Made by a program: the position numbers and the translations under genes. Source: Terriglobia bacterium (GTDB lineage Bacteria > Acidobacteriota > Terriglobia > Terriglobales > Acidobacteriaceae). Taken from it: DNA of 64,000 nt. How positions within the stretch are numbered: position 1 is the first letter of the stretch; each line of letters opens with the position of its first letter. The notes under the pieces are model-generated. The model had not been told where the DNA came from. It saw nothing but the letters and a program-made list of their open reading frames with translations, and ran no database searches. The stretch covers positions 1-64,000 of the forward strand of contig JAIQGK010000022.1 in the NCBI GenBank assembly GCA_020072645.1. Direction: 5' to 3'. Positions 24,719 to 34,113 of this stretch are shown one piece after another.

Positions 24719-25485
24719 AATTTGAGCAGAACGGTCAGGTACTAAAAGAGGTCTTTCTGTCGCAGGCGGCAACTACCATTGGTCGCCTGCCAGACAACAG
24801 CGTGCAGATAGACAATCTTGCCGTTTCCGGCCACCATGCCCGCATCACGTGGGAAAAAGACCACTACATTGTGGAGGACCTTGGATCGCTCAATGGAACG
24901 TTCGTCAACAATGAACGCGTGGGTAAAGCTACGCTGAAAAATGGCGACCAGGTCAAGATCGGCAAACATTTGGTGGAGTTCAAGCATGAAAGCGCAGTGC
25001 CAAATTTCGCCGTTGCCGCTGCCGCCAAGGCTGGTCCATCCGCGCCAAAGCTTGAGGCCACTATGATGCTGGATACCAAGCAGGCCCGTGAAAAGCTTGC
25101 CGATAAGAACGCTCCCTCGGCAGGCTCAGGTCCGTTGGGAATTTCGCGTCCCGCGTGGATGGCGGATCCATTTGTTGCCGCCAAAGATCGCCTCGGCATG
25201 CTCAGCATTCTGGAAGGGAAGACTGACCAGGAGAAGTACGTTCTTACCGGCAAGATGACCATGATCGGCAAGTCAAGCATGGCATCCATCAAGCTGAAAG
25301 GCTTTTTTGCGCCCACCACGGCCGCTCTGATCAGCAAGCGCGATAACAAATATTTCATATCGCCATCAGAGAGCAAGGCCAAGGTCAAGATCAACGGCGA
25401 AGAAGTTGTCACCCAGCGCGAGTTGAATGCCGGGGACGTGATTGAAGTAGGAAAAGTGAAAGCCGCCTTCAGCTTTCAGGATTGA
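24700..25485 (+). CDS. Double FHA-domain protein
   Basis: The first FHA domain (residues ~1-95) has TTIGRLPDNSVQIDNLAVSGHHARI and GSLNGTFVNNERV, the phosphothreonine-binding signature. A linker leads to a second FHA-like domain (residues ~170-260: VLTGKMTMIGKSSMASIKL to VKINGEEV), which lacks the GR..N and SxxH residues and may be structural only. The start at 24700 has CGGAGG upstream and lies inside the phosphatase 3' end. It probably recruits phosphorylated partners controlled by the adjacent PP2C. Confidence 0.9.
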   Translation: MAKLYLKFEQNGQVLKEVFLSQAATTIGRLPDNSVQIDNLAVSGHHARITWEKDHYIVEDLGSLNGTFVNNERVGKATLKNGDQVKIGKHLVEFKHESAVPNFAVAAAAKAGPSAPKLEATMMLDTKQAREKLADKNAPSAGSGPLGISRPAWMADPFVAAKDRLGMLSILEGKTDQEKYVLTGKMTMIGKSSMASIKLKGFFAPTTAALISKRDNKYFISPSESKAKVKINGEEVVTQRELNAGDVIEVGKVKAAFSFQD

Positions 25486-25753
25486 GCCTTTCTGAAGCAG
25501 CTATCTGATTCTTTCCAGCGCCACCAGTGTGCGGTCATCCCGTGCTTCTGTGTTCCCGCCAAACGACTGGACGGAAAGTCTAGGGCCTTGCCGATGACGA
25601 TTTTCACCATCCCAAAAGGGGGCTGGGCCGCTGTTATCCTTTACAGAGCGGCATTCATTTTCCTACGGGTCTTGCCACATCGCAATCCTCAGCCAATCCG
25701 ATTCCGTCACCGCTCTGCTTGGTCACGCTCCTGAAGAAACCGATCGCCGGGCC

Positions 25754-26980
25754 ATGGCAATGGTCTCAACGCTGTTTTTTGCCTGGGGTTTCCTTACCTG
25801 CCTGAATGACATCCTGATCCCGCACCTAAAAAACATCTTTGACCTCAATTACACAGAAGTCATGCTGGTGCAGTTTGCTTTCTTTTCTTCTTATTTCCTG
25901 TTCTCCATGCCGTCGGGCAAAATCGTTGAGTGGATCGGCTACAAGCGGTCCATGGTGACAGGCCTTCTCACCATGGCCACAGGCGCTCTCATGTTTGTTC
26001 CAGCAGCGTCAATCCCATCATTCCCGCTGTTTCTTACGGCTTTAATTGTGCTGGCGGCGGGAATGACCATCTTGCAAACTTCCGCCAATCCATACGTGGC
26101 AATTCTTGGTCCGCCGCGCACTGCCTCCAGCCGCTTGAATTTGACGCAGGCTTTTAATTCGCTGGGAACCACGATTGCCCCAAGATTTGGAAGCTGGCTG
26201 ATCGTTGGCGCAGCGCTGGCGCCGGCAAGCATTGAAGCGGTGCGGGCCATGAGCGCCGACCAACTGCATAGCTACCGGGTACAGCAAGCCGCCTCTGTCA
26301 AAGGACCATATATCGGACTTGCCATAGCGCTCATTCTGCTTGCGGGGACGGTCGCATGGTTCAAGCTGCCTGTCATTGAATATGCGGAAGCGCATGGCCA
26401 TGCGACAGGCAGTATCTGGAGCCATCGTCGGCTCGTGCTGGGTGCAGTTGGAATCTTCGTTTACGTGGGCGCGGAAGTCTCGATCGGCAGTCTGATGACC
26501 AACTACTTTAACCAGAAGGAAATTGGCGGCCTTTCATTGAAAGACGCCGCCGGTTACCTGCAATATTACTGGGGTGGCGCAATGATCGGGCGATTTGTTG
26601 GCTCAGCATTGCTGCAAAGATTTAGAACTCAGGGATTGCTGGCGTTCAATGCCATCGTTGCCGCGCTGATGGTTACCGTTTCCATGCTCACTTTCGGCCA
26701 CTTCGCCATGTGGACGCTCATTCTTGTCGGTCTGTTCAATTCCATTATGTTCCCCAGTATTTTTACTCTGGCCATTGCCGGACTTGGTCCGCTCACGGGA
26801 AAAGGATCGGGGCTGCTGGTCGCGGCGATAGTCGGTGGCGCCGTGATTCCTGAACTCCAGGGTTTTCTGGCCGATCACATCGGAATTCACCATGCATTTA
26901 TCCTGCCGGTGCTTTGCTACGCTTACATTATTTTCTATGCGATCAAGGGAGCTTCTGCACCGCGCCAGCAACCGGCATGA
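25754..26980 (+). CDS. FucP/GluP-type MFS sugar transporter
   Basis: About 12 hydrophobic segments; STLFFAWGFLTCLNDILIPHLK at the start and NYFNQKEIGG with GRFVGSALLQRF in the middle are typical of the fucose/glucose-galactose:H+ symporter branch. 408 aa. No clear ribosome site precedes ATG 25754, and the frame stays open upstream with protein-like residues (ALLGHAPEETDRRA), so the native start may be upstream at a non-standard codon or be lost. The region 25486-25753 otherwise shows nothing. Confidence 0.88.
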   Translation: MAMVSTLFFAWGFLTCLNDILIPHLKNIFDLNYTEVMLVQFAFFSSYFLFSMPSGKIVEWIGYKRSMVTGLLTMATGALMFVPAASIPSFPLFLTALIVLAAGMTILQTSANPYVAILGPPRTASSRLNLTQAFNSLGTTIAPRFGSWLIVGAALAPASIEAVRAMSADQLHSYRVQQAASVKGPYIGLAIALILLAGTVAWFKLPVIEYAEAHGHATGSIWSHRRLVLGAVGIFVYVGAEVSIGSLMTNYFNQKEIGGLSLKDAAGYLQYYWGGAMIGRFVGSALLQRFRTQGLLAFNAIVAALMVTVSMLTFGHFAMWTLILVGLFNSIMFPSIFTLAIAGLGPLTGKGSGLLVAAIVGGAVIPELQGFLADHIGIHHAFILPVLCYAYIIFYAIKGASAPRQQPA

Positions 26981-27039
26981 TTTCAGATTATGATGAGAGC
27001 AGCACGTACCGGCGGGCAGATCGCCTGCAAGGAGTGTAG

Positions 27040-28428
27040 ATGTATTTTGAGCAATTTTATCTTGGATGCCTGGCGCATGCCTCTTACATGCTGGGATCTC
27101 AAGGCGAAGCGGCGGTCGTGGATCCGCAGCGCGACGTGGAGATTTACCTGAAGGCAGCGGAGCAGCAGCGCCTTAAAATCCGCCACGTTTTTGAAACTCA
27201 TCTCCATGCCGACTTCGTCTCCGGCCATCTCGAACTGGCCAAGCGTACAGGCGCGAAAATTTATATTGGCGCACAGGCCGGCGCAACATTCCCGCATGTA
27301 GCGTTGCATGACGGATCAGAAGTCCAAGTCGGCAAGCTGCGTATTGCCGCCCTGGAAACCCCGGGACACACTCCTGAAGGCATTAGTCTGATTGTTACCG
27401 ATGAAGAGAAGTCTCGGGATCCGTGGGCAGTTCTCACGGGCGATACCTTGTTTATTGGCGATGTAGGCCGTCCTGATCTTTCCAAAACACACACGCCGCA
27501 GCAGCTAGCCGGAAACCTTTATGACAGCCTGCATGGCAAATTGATGACGTTGAGCGACAAGGTGCTGGTCTATCCGGCACACGGAGCCGGTTCGCTGTGT
27601 GGACGCAACATGCGTGCCGAGCGGTCATCGACCATCGGAACAGAAAGGCTGACCAATTACGCGCTTCAAATCAAGTCACGGGATGAGTTCATCCGCCAGC
27701 TTACAGAGAATCTCCCTTCGCGTCCGGAATACTTTCTTGAGGACGCACAGATCAACCGCGCGGGAGCCACTCCGCTTTCAGAATTGCGCGATCTTCCGCC
27801 GATTTCCGCAGCGGAGCTTCACGAGCTTTTGCAACAAGGCGTGTTCGTACTCGATGTCCGTCCCAACGCGGATTTTGCCGCCGCGCACGTACCCGGCTCG
27901 GTCAACATTGCATTGTCAGGTCAGTTTGCTTCATGGGCTGGAGCCATCATTGGTCTCAGCGCCCGGCCAGTGCTGGTTGCGGATACGCCGGAGCAATATG
28001 AGGAAGCTCGGCTTCGTCTTGCGCGCGTAGGTATTGAAGATCCGCGCGGCTTTCTGCAAGGCGGCATCTCCGCGTGGAAGCAGGCTGGGTTCCCAGTGGC
28101 CGCAGTGCCGCAGATCACCGTGCATGACTTATCACAGCGCCGGAACTCACGTTTGCAGTTGCTGGATGTCCGGCGCGAACCGGAGTGGCATGCCGGCCAC
28201 ATTGAAGGTGCGGAATGGTTCCCGCTCGATAACTTCAAGATCTCCGCGCCGGAGCTAGACCCCTCGGCGCCGGTCGCTGTCCATTGCCAGAGCGGATATC
28301 GCAGCATGGTTGCCTGCAGCCTGCTGCTACGCGCAGGAATTGAAAATGTGATGAATGTCTCCGGCGGCTTTGACGCATGGAAGCAAGCCGGGCTGCCGCT
28401 AGAGGTTCCCGTGACTGAAAGCGTTTAA
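27040..28428 (+). CDS. Persulfide dioxygenase-like MBL protein fused to two rhodanese domains
   Basis: Residues 1-~240 are an ETHE1/PDO-like metallo-beta-lactamase domain: ETHLHADFVSGH, LETPGHTPEGISL and DTLFIGDVGRPDL. Residues ~265-355 form a rhodanese domain without active Cys (VLVADTPEQYEEA). Residues ~365-455 form a second one with the active loop VHCQSGYRS. ETHE1 enzymes oxidise glutathione persulfide to sulfite; the fused rhodanese may deliver or accept sulfane sulfur. This fits the sulfur theme of the window. AAGGAG precedes the start. Confidence 0.9.
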   Translation: MYFEQFYLGCLAHASYMLGSQGEAAVVDPQRDVEIYLKAAEQQRLKIRHVFETHLHADFVSGHLELAKRTGAKIYIGAQAGATFPHVALHDGSEVQVGKLRIAALETPGHTPEGISLIVTDEEKSRDPWAVLTGDTLFIGDVGRPDLSKTHTPQQLAGNLYDSLHGKLMTLSDKVLVYPAHGAGSLCGRNMRAERSSTIGTERLTNYALQIKSRDEFIRQLTENLPSRPEYFLEDAQINRAGATPLSELRDLPPISAAELHELLQQGVFVLDVRPNADFAAAHVPGSVNIALSGQFASWAGAIIGLSARPVLVADTPEQYEEARLRLARVGIEDPRGFLQGGISAWKQAGFPVAAVPQITVHDLSQRRNSRLQLLDVRREPEWHAGHIEGAEWFPLDNFKISAPELDPSAPVAVHCQSGYRSMVACSLLLRAGIENVMNVSGGFDAWKQAGLPLEVPVTESV

Positions 28429-28491
28429 TCACGGCGACGTTATGAATCTACTTCCTGTACACTAACCCCGATTCTTTTGAGGGACTGCCGA

Positions 28492-30603
28492 ATGCGTCTA
28501 AACAAACTTCTATCCGCTACACTTCTGCTCTCATCCGCAGTATTCATCCAAAGTTCCGCGCAGGACCAGCCTGGGCAAAAGCCAGAGAAGCCCGGTGTCG
28601 CTAACCCAGTGGCGGTGATCGACGATAAGCCGGTCACCGCACTGCCTTACATACCCAGCCTCGATATTCCATCAATGGATAAGTCAGCCGATCCGTGTGT
28701 GGATTTTTACCAATACACCTGCGGCGGCTGGATGAAGGACAATCCCATCCCGGCAGATCAGGCGGCCTGGAGCGTTTATGGCAAGCTCACGGTCAATAAT
28801 CAGCGGTTTCTCTGGGGCATCCTTGACGATCTGGCGAAGAAGACCAGCGGCCGCAATGCGACGCAACAAAAAATCGGTGATTACTTTTCCGCCTGTATGA
28901 ATGAGGCAGAAGTGGAGAAGCTGGGCGCAACGCCGCTGAAACCGGCTCTCGCTGAAATCGCCGCCCTCAAGACTAAGAAAGATCTGGCCGCGCTGCTGGG
29001 GCGTGAGCATCTGGCCAATGCCACTCAGGGTTTGTTCTTCGGCTTTGGATCTGACCAGGATTTTTCCGATTCCAATCAGATCATCGCGTTTGCCGTCGCC
29101 GGCGGCCTGGGCCTGCCTGATCGCGACTATTACACCAAGCCTGAAGCAAAGTCAGAAGAAATCCGGCAAAAATATCTTGTCCATGTGCAGAAGATGCTGG
29201 AGTTGCTGGGCGATTCTCCCGACGCAGCAAAACGCGAAGCTGCCACCATCATGAAGATTGAAACCGCTCTGGCCAAGGCTTCACTCACCCGCGTGGAGCA
29301 GCGCGACCCGCACAACTTGTTCCACAAAATGGATCGCAAGCAGCTCCAGTCCCTCACTCCAGATTTCGACTGGAACACCTATCTCAAAACGGCTGGCATT
29401 GATCAAGTAAGCACGTTCAACGTGACTGAGCCAAAGTTCTATCAGGAGTTGGACCGCCAGATTCAAAGCAACAGCCTAGACGATTTAAAAACATATCTTC
29501 GCTGGCACGTGGCTAGCGCCAACGCGCCGTATCTTTCTTCAAAATTCGTGCAGCAGAATTTCGACTTCTACTCCCATACACTGCGAGGCGTGGAGCAGAT
29601 TGCCCCCCGCTGGAAGCGCTGTGTCCGCCTAACGGATGAGCAATTAGGAGAAGCGCTGGGCCAAGAATTCGTCAATCGAGCGTTCAGCCAGGAAACGAAA
29701 CAGAGCACCCTGAAGATGACGAAGCTGATTGAGCAGGCAATGGAAGATGACATCAAGCAGCTCACATGGATGGGCCCGGAAACGAAGAAGCAGGCCCTGG
29801 AAAAGCTGCATTCTGTGGTGAACAAAATCGGCTACCCGGACAAGTGGCGCGACTACAGCTCAGTTGAGGTTAAGCCTGATGATTTTGTGGGCAACGTGCA
29901 TCGCGCCACAATATTCGAGTCGAATCGCCAGCTGGCAAAGATCGGTAAACCACTGGATCGCGGCGAGTGGGGCATGACGCCGCCCACGGTAAATGCCTAC
30001 TACAATCCGCAGATGAATGACATCAACTTTCCCGCGGGCGTCCTGCAGCCGCCGCTGTATGACCCTAAGATGGATGACGCGCCTAACTACGGCAACACTG
30101 GCGGCACAATTGGCCATGAGTTGACGCACGGTTTTGACGATCAGGGTCGGCAATTTGACGCCAAAGGCAACCTGCGCGACTGGTGGACCAAGGAAGATGG
30201 TGCGCAATTTGAAAAGCGCGCGCAATGCATCGTGGACCAGTACGCCGGTTACACGATCGTGGACGATATCAAGATCAACAGCAAGCTCACGGAAGGTGAA
30301 GACGTTGCCGACCTGGGTGGGCTGATCCTGGCGTATATGGCGTGGAAGGCTGACACTAAGGGAAAACAACTGGAAAACCGTGATGGCTTTACGCCGGACC
30401 AGCGTTTCTTTATCGGCTACGCACAATGGGCTTGTGAAAACCAGCGTCCGGAAAACCTGCGCGCCAGCGCCATCACCAATGAGCACTCTCCGGGCAAATA
30501 CCGCGTGAATGGCCTCATGGTGAACATCCCGGAATTTCAGCAGGCGTTCAGCTGCAAATCCGGGCAGCCCATGGTCCGCGAGAATCGTTGCCGCGTGTGG
30601 TAG
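28492..30603 (+). CDS. Secreted M13-family zinc endopeptidase
   Basis: The signal peptide MRLNKLLSATLLLSSAVFIQSSA defines the start at 28492; GAGGG lies upstream. DPCVDFYQYTCGGW at ~65 is the M13 N-terminal block; GGTIGHELTHGFDDQGRQFD gives HEXXH, and GEDVADLGGL supplies the third zinc ligand Glu. The C-terminus is CRVW, as in neprilysin/PepO. 703 aa is full length. It likely degrades peptides in the periplasm or outside. Confidence 0.95.
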   Translation: MRLNKLLSATLLLSSAVFIQSSAQDQPGQKPEKPGVANPVAVIDDKPVTALPYIPSLDIPSMDKSADPCVDFYQYTCGGWMKDNPIPADQAAWSVYGKLTVNNQRFLWGILDDLAKKTSGRNATQQKIGDYFSACMNEAEVEKLGATPLKPALAEIAALKTKKDLAALLGREHLANATQGLFFGFGSDQDFSDSNQIIAFAVAGGLGLPDRDYYTKPEAKSEEIRQKYLVHVQKMLELLGDSPDAAKREAATIMKIETALAKASLTRVEQRDPHNLFHKMDRKQLQSLTPDFDWNTYLKTAGIDQVSTFNVTEPKFYQELDRQIQSNSLDDLKTYLRWHVASANAPYLSSKFVQQNFDFYSHTLRGVEQIAPRWKRCVRLTDEQLGEALGQEFVNRAFSQETKQSTLKMTKLIEQAMEDDIKQLTWMGPETKKQALEKLHSVVNKIGYPDKWRDYSSVEVKPDDFVGNVHRATIFESNRQLAKIGKPLDRGEWGMTPPTVNAYYNPQMNDINFPAGVLQPPLYDPKMDDAPNYGNTGGTIGHELTHGFDDQGRQFDAKGNLRDWWTKEDGAQFEKRAQCIVDQYAGYTIVDDIKINSKLTEGEDVADLGGLILAYMAWKADTKGKQLENRDGFTPDQRFFIGYAQWACENQRPENLRASAITNEHSPGKYRVNGLMVNIPEFQQAFSCKSGQPMVRENRCRVW

Positions 30604-31367
30604 CCCACCCACAAATTCGTCCCGGCAAGATATTGCTGGAAGTCTGCATCGACTCCGTGGAGTCTGCTGTTAATTCAGAGCGTGGCGGCGCTGATCGGGT
30701 TGAACTGTGTGCTGGCCTTTATGAAGGAGGTATCACGCCCAGCGCAGGCATGATTGCCGCCGTGCGCAAGACGATTGCTATCGGTCTTCATGTAATGATT
30801 CGGCCGCGCGGTGGTGATTTCTGCTATGGCCCTGATGAGTTCGGCATCATGCAGCGTGACATTCTGATTGCAAAGCAGCTTGGCGCGAACGGCGTTGTGT
30901 TTGGCTTACTGAATACCCATGGCATGATGGATAAAGACCGGATGCGGCAGTTGATTGATATGGCCCATCCTCTTAAGGTCACATGTCATCGCGCCTTCGA
31001 TATGTCATGCGATTTGGAGCAGGCCTTGGAAGACCTGGTGGACGTTGGAGCGGACCGCGTTTTGACCTCCGGCAGCAAGAGGAGCGCCGTGGACGCAATG
31101 CCCACCCTGAAGAATTTGGTTCAACAATCAGAAGGCCGAATTTCTGTAATGGTTTGTGGCGAACTCTCCATAGCAAATGTGAAAGCAGTGCTTGGGTATT
31201 CCAACGCCACTGAGGTCCATGCCGGCCTGGGTACCACCGTTACCAGCACCATGAAGTATCGTAACCAGAAGATTGAGATGGGTACGCTCCCCAACCGCGA
31301 ATATCAGCATGAAGTGGTTAAAGAAAGCAGCGTGCGTGAACTTAGGGCGGCTATTGATAGCCTCTAG
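30588..31367 (+). CDS. cutC: CutC-family copper homeostasis protein
   Basis: The product has the CutC TIM barrel: LLEVCIDSVESAVNSERGGADRVELC, EGGITPSAGMI, HVMIRPRGGDFCY, KVTCHRAFDMSCD and VLTSGSKRSAVD. CutC was linked to copper tolerance, although its enzymatic role remains unclear. TTG at 30588 overlaps the last codons of the M13 gene by 16 nt, so it is coupled to it. 259 aa is slightly longer than E. coli CutC. Confidence 0.9.
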   Translation: MPRVVAHPQIRPGKILLEVCIDSVESAVNSERGGADRVELCAGLYEGGITPSAGMIAAVRKTIAIGLHVMIRPRGGDFCYGPDEFGIMQRDILIAKQLGANGVVFGLLNTHGMMDKDRMRQLIDMAHPLKVTCHRAFDMSCDLEQALEDLVDVGADRVLTSGSKRSAVDAMPTLKNLVQQSEGRISVMVCGELSIANVKAVLGYSNATEVHAGLGTTVTSTMKYRNQKIEMGTLPNREYQHEVVKESSVRELRAAIDSL

Positions 31368-31501
31368 AGTTTACAAGCTTCCAAATAGAGCTTTTATACT
31401 CCAATTCTTCGCCTGTGCCACCACAATGGCTGTACTTTTGTGGTTTTAAATGTCCGCTTGATAACACTAAAATAGGCTTACCGTCTAACCAGACGGGGGC
31501 G

Positions 31502-32185
31502 ATGGATCTTTCTTTCGAGCAGGACCGGCAGGAATGGAATACCCTGACGCGGAGCGAGCGGGCTCGGCGTCGCCGTTGGAGTTTCTCTGTCTGGGTTTCA
31601 TCCGCAATCCACTTACTGGTGGTGATAGTGTTGTGCTGGCCTACGCTTCCTGTTTTTGTGAGGCCTGCTCTCATTGCGCGCGGCGAAGGCGGCAGTGCGA
31701 CTCCATCATCGATCATATTATATGTTCCGAATGATCTTCAGCTGGCCGCTTCAAGCAGTCCGCCTCTTCTCTCGCTGCCGGTTCCCGTGCACAAGAAGCC
31801 ACAAAAAACCAGGCTTCGCAAACGCATCAATGTAGTCGAAGAGGCAGATAAGACTCCGAATCAGGCTGAAGTCGGTTCCCAAAATGGCTCGGCCTATGAT
31901 GGGCTCGCAAGTGGTGATGAGGTTAAGCCCGCTCTGCCTGTGGCCTTCCAGGATCTCAAGATTTACCGATCAGAGCTACCGACTGGTATCCAGGGCGACG
32001 TAATCGTGGAAATCACGATTGATGCCCAGGGCGCTGTAGTAGAGGAACGGCTTCTTCAAGGTCTTGGTCATGGCGTTGACGATCGCGTGATCGCGGTTTT
32101 GCGGGACTGGCGCTTTCATCCGGCAACAAGGAACGGCGTGGCGATTCCATCCAAACATGACGTGCACTTCCACTTCCCCAGCTAG
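31502..32185 (+). CDS. TonB-like energy transducer
   Basis: A short basic cytoplasmic head (RSERARRRRW), one membrane helix (WVSSAIHLLVVIVLCWPTL), a Pro/Lys-rich periplasmic spacer (residues ~95-150) and a C-terminal TonB-like domain (GDVIVEITIDAQGAVVEERLLQGLG, then AVLRDWRFHPATRNGVA) give the TonB layout in 227 aa. TonB carries energy from the inner membrane to outer-membrane receptors. No exbBD is nearby. An upstream frame to 31415 is not supported. Confidence 0.8.
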   Translation: MDLSFEQDRQEWNTLTRSERARRRRWSFSVWVSSAIHLLVVIVLCWPTLPVFVRPALIARGEGGSATPSSIILYVPNDLQLAASSSPPLLSLPVPVHKKPQKTRLRKRINVVEEADKTPNQAEVGSQNGSAYDGLASGDEVKPALPVAFQDLKIYRSELPTGIQGDVIVEITIDAQGAVVEERLLQGLGHGVDDRVIAVLRDWRFHPATRNGVAIPSKHDVHFHFPS

Positions 32186-32880
32186 GCAGTTGGCTGTTCT
32201 TCTTACTCGGGATAGTTGCCAGTCCGCTTAAGGATCGTATACCGATGCTTACCTAGATCGAAACATTGTCTTTTTGTATTGCGATGCAAACAAGCCAATC
32301 TGTTCAATATTGCCCGGTTATCTCTTTGTTCTGAGCTCAATAGGCTATTGACGCTGGCATGCATAGGAGATAAGTCTAAGCGGAATAACCCTAAACTGGG
32401 ACAGATTAACCAGCGGGCTGTTGATTGGGCATTGCCGTTGCTGCTTGAGAAGCCTCGGTTGGGTTCTAAACCGGAGTTTACTCTCTGAAAGATGGAGTCA
32501 TGGTTTTCTCGCATCGCGCCAGTTCGCTGAGAAACGAATAAGCCGCCTCAGATCTGTGACGAACAGCAACTTCGACCCGTTTTTTAATGTAGCGAGCAAG
32601 CCTATGAAAATTTATTTTAGGATGAAGAATCCAGTCCTACGTAAGCGACGAGCAGCAGAATGGGATAAGAGTAACAACTATACATTTTCTATAAACCATG
32701 AATCGCGAAATTAAATTAGGAAATATGCCATAGAAACTTAATGCTTGCCCGCTTCCGTCATAATCGACTGAAAGCTATCTCACAAATAGGCCCAGGAAAG
32801 GGTGGGTCTATCATTCACTTTAGGGGAGTTCTAGCCTAATTCGCCTTGCAGGATAGATTCCACGCTGGTAGCATGCTCTC
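32186..32880. other. Long non-coding stretch, nothing recognised
   Basis: About 700 bp between the TonB-like gene and the small basic protein. It is AT-richer than the flanks and holds only short open frames without recognisable motifs or ribosome sites. It may contain the remains of a lost gene or regulatory sequence, but I see nothing that I can name. Confidence 0.5.
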
Positions 32881-32892
32881 GGAAGGAGCTAT

Positions 32893-33114
32893 ATGGATAC
32901 GCAACAGATCATCTCGGAGCTAGAATCAGAAAGAGACCGCCTGGAGCAGGCTATTTCCGCTCTTCGCGGTTCAATGAATGGCCGTCGTGGCATTGCGGCT
33001 GTGGGTGGTGGCAGGCGCGGACGCAGGCGTTTAAGCGCGGCTGCCAAAAGGCGCATTTCAGAAATGATGAAAAAGCGCTGGGCTGAAAGAAAAAGAGCTG
33101 CCAAAGCAGCCTGA
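32893..33114 (+). CDS. Small basic coiled-coil protein
   Basis: 73 aa with a perfect GGAAGGAG ribosome site. Residues 1-25 form a heptad-rich acidic helix (IISELESERDRLEQAISAL); a Gly/Arg-rich linker (GGGRRGRRR) leads to a basic helix KRRISEMMKKRWAERKRAAK. The layout recalls H-NS-like small nucleoid proteins of Acidobacteriota and Proteobacteria: oligomerising helix plus basic DNA-binding end. DNA binding is inference. An intrinsic terminator follows at 33148. Confidence 0.75.
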   Translation: MDTQQIISELESERDRLEQAISALRGSMNGRRGIAAVGGGRRGRRRLSAAAKRRISEMMKKRWAERKRAAKAA

Positions 33115-33147
33115 ACATAAGAGGCAGGTAGAGAAAAGGTATAAAGG

Positions 33148-33176
33148 GGGCCGCTATGAAGCGGCCCTCTTTATTT
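33148..33176 (+). terminator. Intrinsic terminator
   Basis: GGGCCGC (33148-33154) and GCGGCCC (33161-33167) form a 7-bp stem with loop TATGAA, followed by TCTTTATTT. It lies 34 nt past the small basic protein. Confidence 0.85.
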
Positions 33177-33288
33177 GCGCCCGGAATCTCAGGCCTCTAT
33201 GCCGATGATGCACGGCTGTGCGCCGGGTTTGAGTTTGTCGCGGCAAACGTCTATAACCAATCTTCTGTGTATTTCTTCGGGTGAGGCA

Positions 33289-34074
33289 ATGATCGCAAAG
33301 GCGATTCTGTTCATTATTTCATTGGCATGGATGTGTCCGGTCCATTTGATGGCGCAGGATAACTATGAGATCCAAGTCTATGGCGCCGATACGGTCGAGC
33401 CGCACAGCACCATGGTGGAATTCCATACCAACTGGACTGCTCAGGGCGAAAAAAGTGTGGTGGATGGCGTCCGGCCCACGAATCACGCCGTGCATGAAAC
33501 CATTGAAATAACTCAGGGATGGAATGACTGGTTTGAGACCGGCTTTTATATCTTTACCAGTGCCCGCTCGGGTGATGGCTGGGACTGGGTGGGCGACCAT
33601 ATACGTCCCCGCTTCCGCATTCCGGAGAAATGGCATTGGCCCGTGGGTTTGAGTCTTTCGAATGAGGTTGGCTATCAGCGCCATAGCTTTTCCGCCGACA
33701 CATGGACCTGGGAGATGCGTCCAATCATTGATAAAAAGATCGGCCCCTGGTATCTCTCTTTCAATCCCACTATCGATAAATCCCTGCACGGTGACAATGC
33801 CAGCCTGGGTTTTGAATTTTCTCCCAACGCAAAGATGTCCTATGACTTTTCCAAAGTTGTGGCCGGCGGCTTGGAGTATTACGGATCTCTGGGGCCGATC
33901 GGCAGCTTTGATCCTGTGGCGGAACAACAACAGCAGTTTGTTCCTGCAATTGACTTGAATGTCTCACCCAATTGGGAAATTAACTTCGGTGCTGGATGGG
34001 GTGTGACGCGCTCTACGGACCACTTGATCATCAAAGCCATCATTGGAAGGAGATTTAGCTGGAAGAAAAGTTGA
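33289..34074 (+). CDS. Secreted, likely outer-membrane protein of unknown function
   Basis: The signal peptide (AILFIISLAWMCPVHLMAQ) sets the start at 33289 with GTGAGG upstream. The mature part alternates aromatic and polar residues in strand-like pattern (WEMRPIIDKKIGPWYLSFNP, SYDFSKVVAGGLEYYGSLGP) and ends in FSWKKS with an aromatic near the end, as in small beta-barrels. 261 aa. I know no function. The following ggt gene starts 39 nt downstream and may be co-transcribed. Confidence 0.65.
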   Translation: MIAKAILFIISLAWMCPVHLMAQDNYEIQVYGADTVEPHSTMVEFHTNWTAQGEKSVVDGVRPTNHAVHETIEITQGWNDWFETGFYIFTSARSGDGWDWVGDHIRPRFRIPEKWHWPVGLSLSNEVGYQRHSFSADTWTWEMRPIIDKKIGPWYLSFNPTIDKSLHGDNASLGFEFSPNAKMSYDFSKVVAGGLEYYGSLGPIGSFDPVAEQQQQFVPAIDLNVSPNWEINFGAGWGVTRSTDHLIIKAIIGRRFSWKKS

Positions 34075-34113
34075 TGACGGCTATAATGCTTCGCTGCAAT
34101 CCAGAGGTGCCAG

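Noticed and set aside
32216-32714. Short open frames of 90-97 aa
   Set aside because: They lack ribosome sites and protein-like patterns and overlap each other in different frames.
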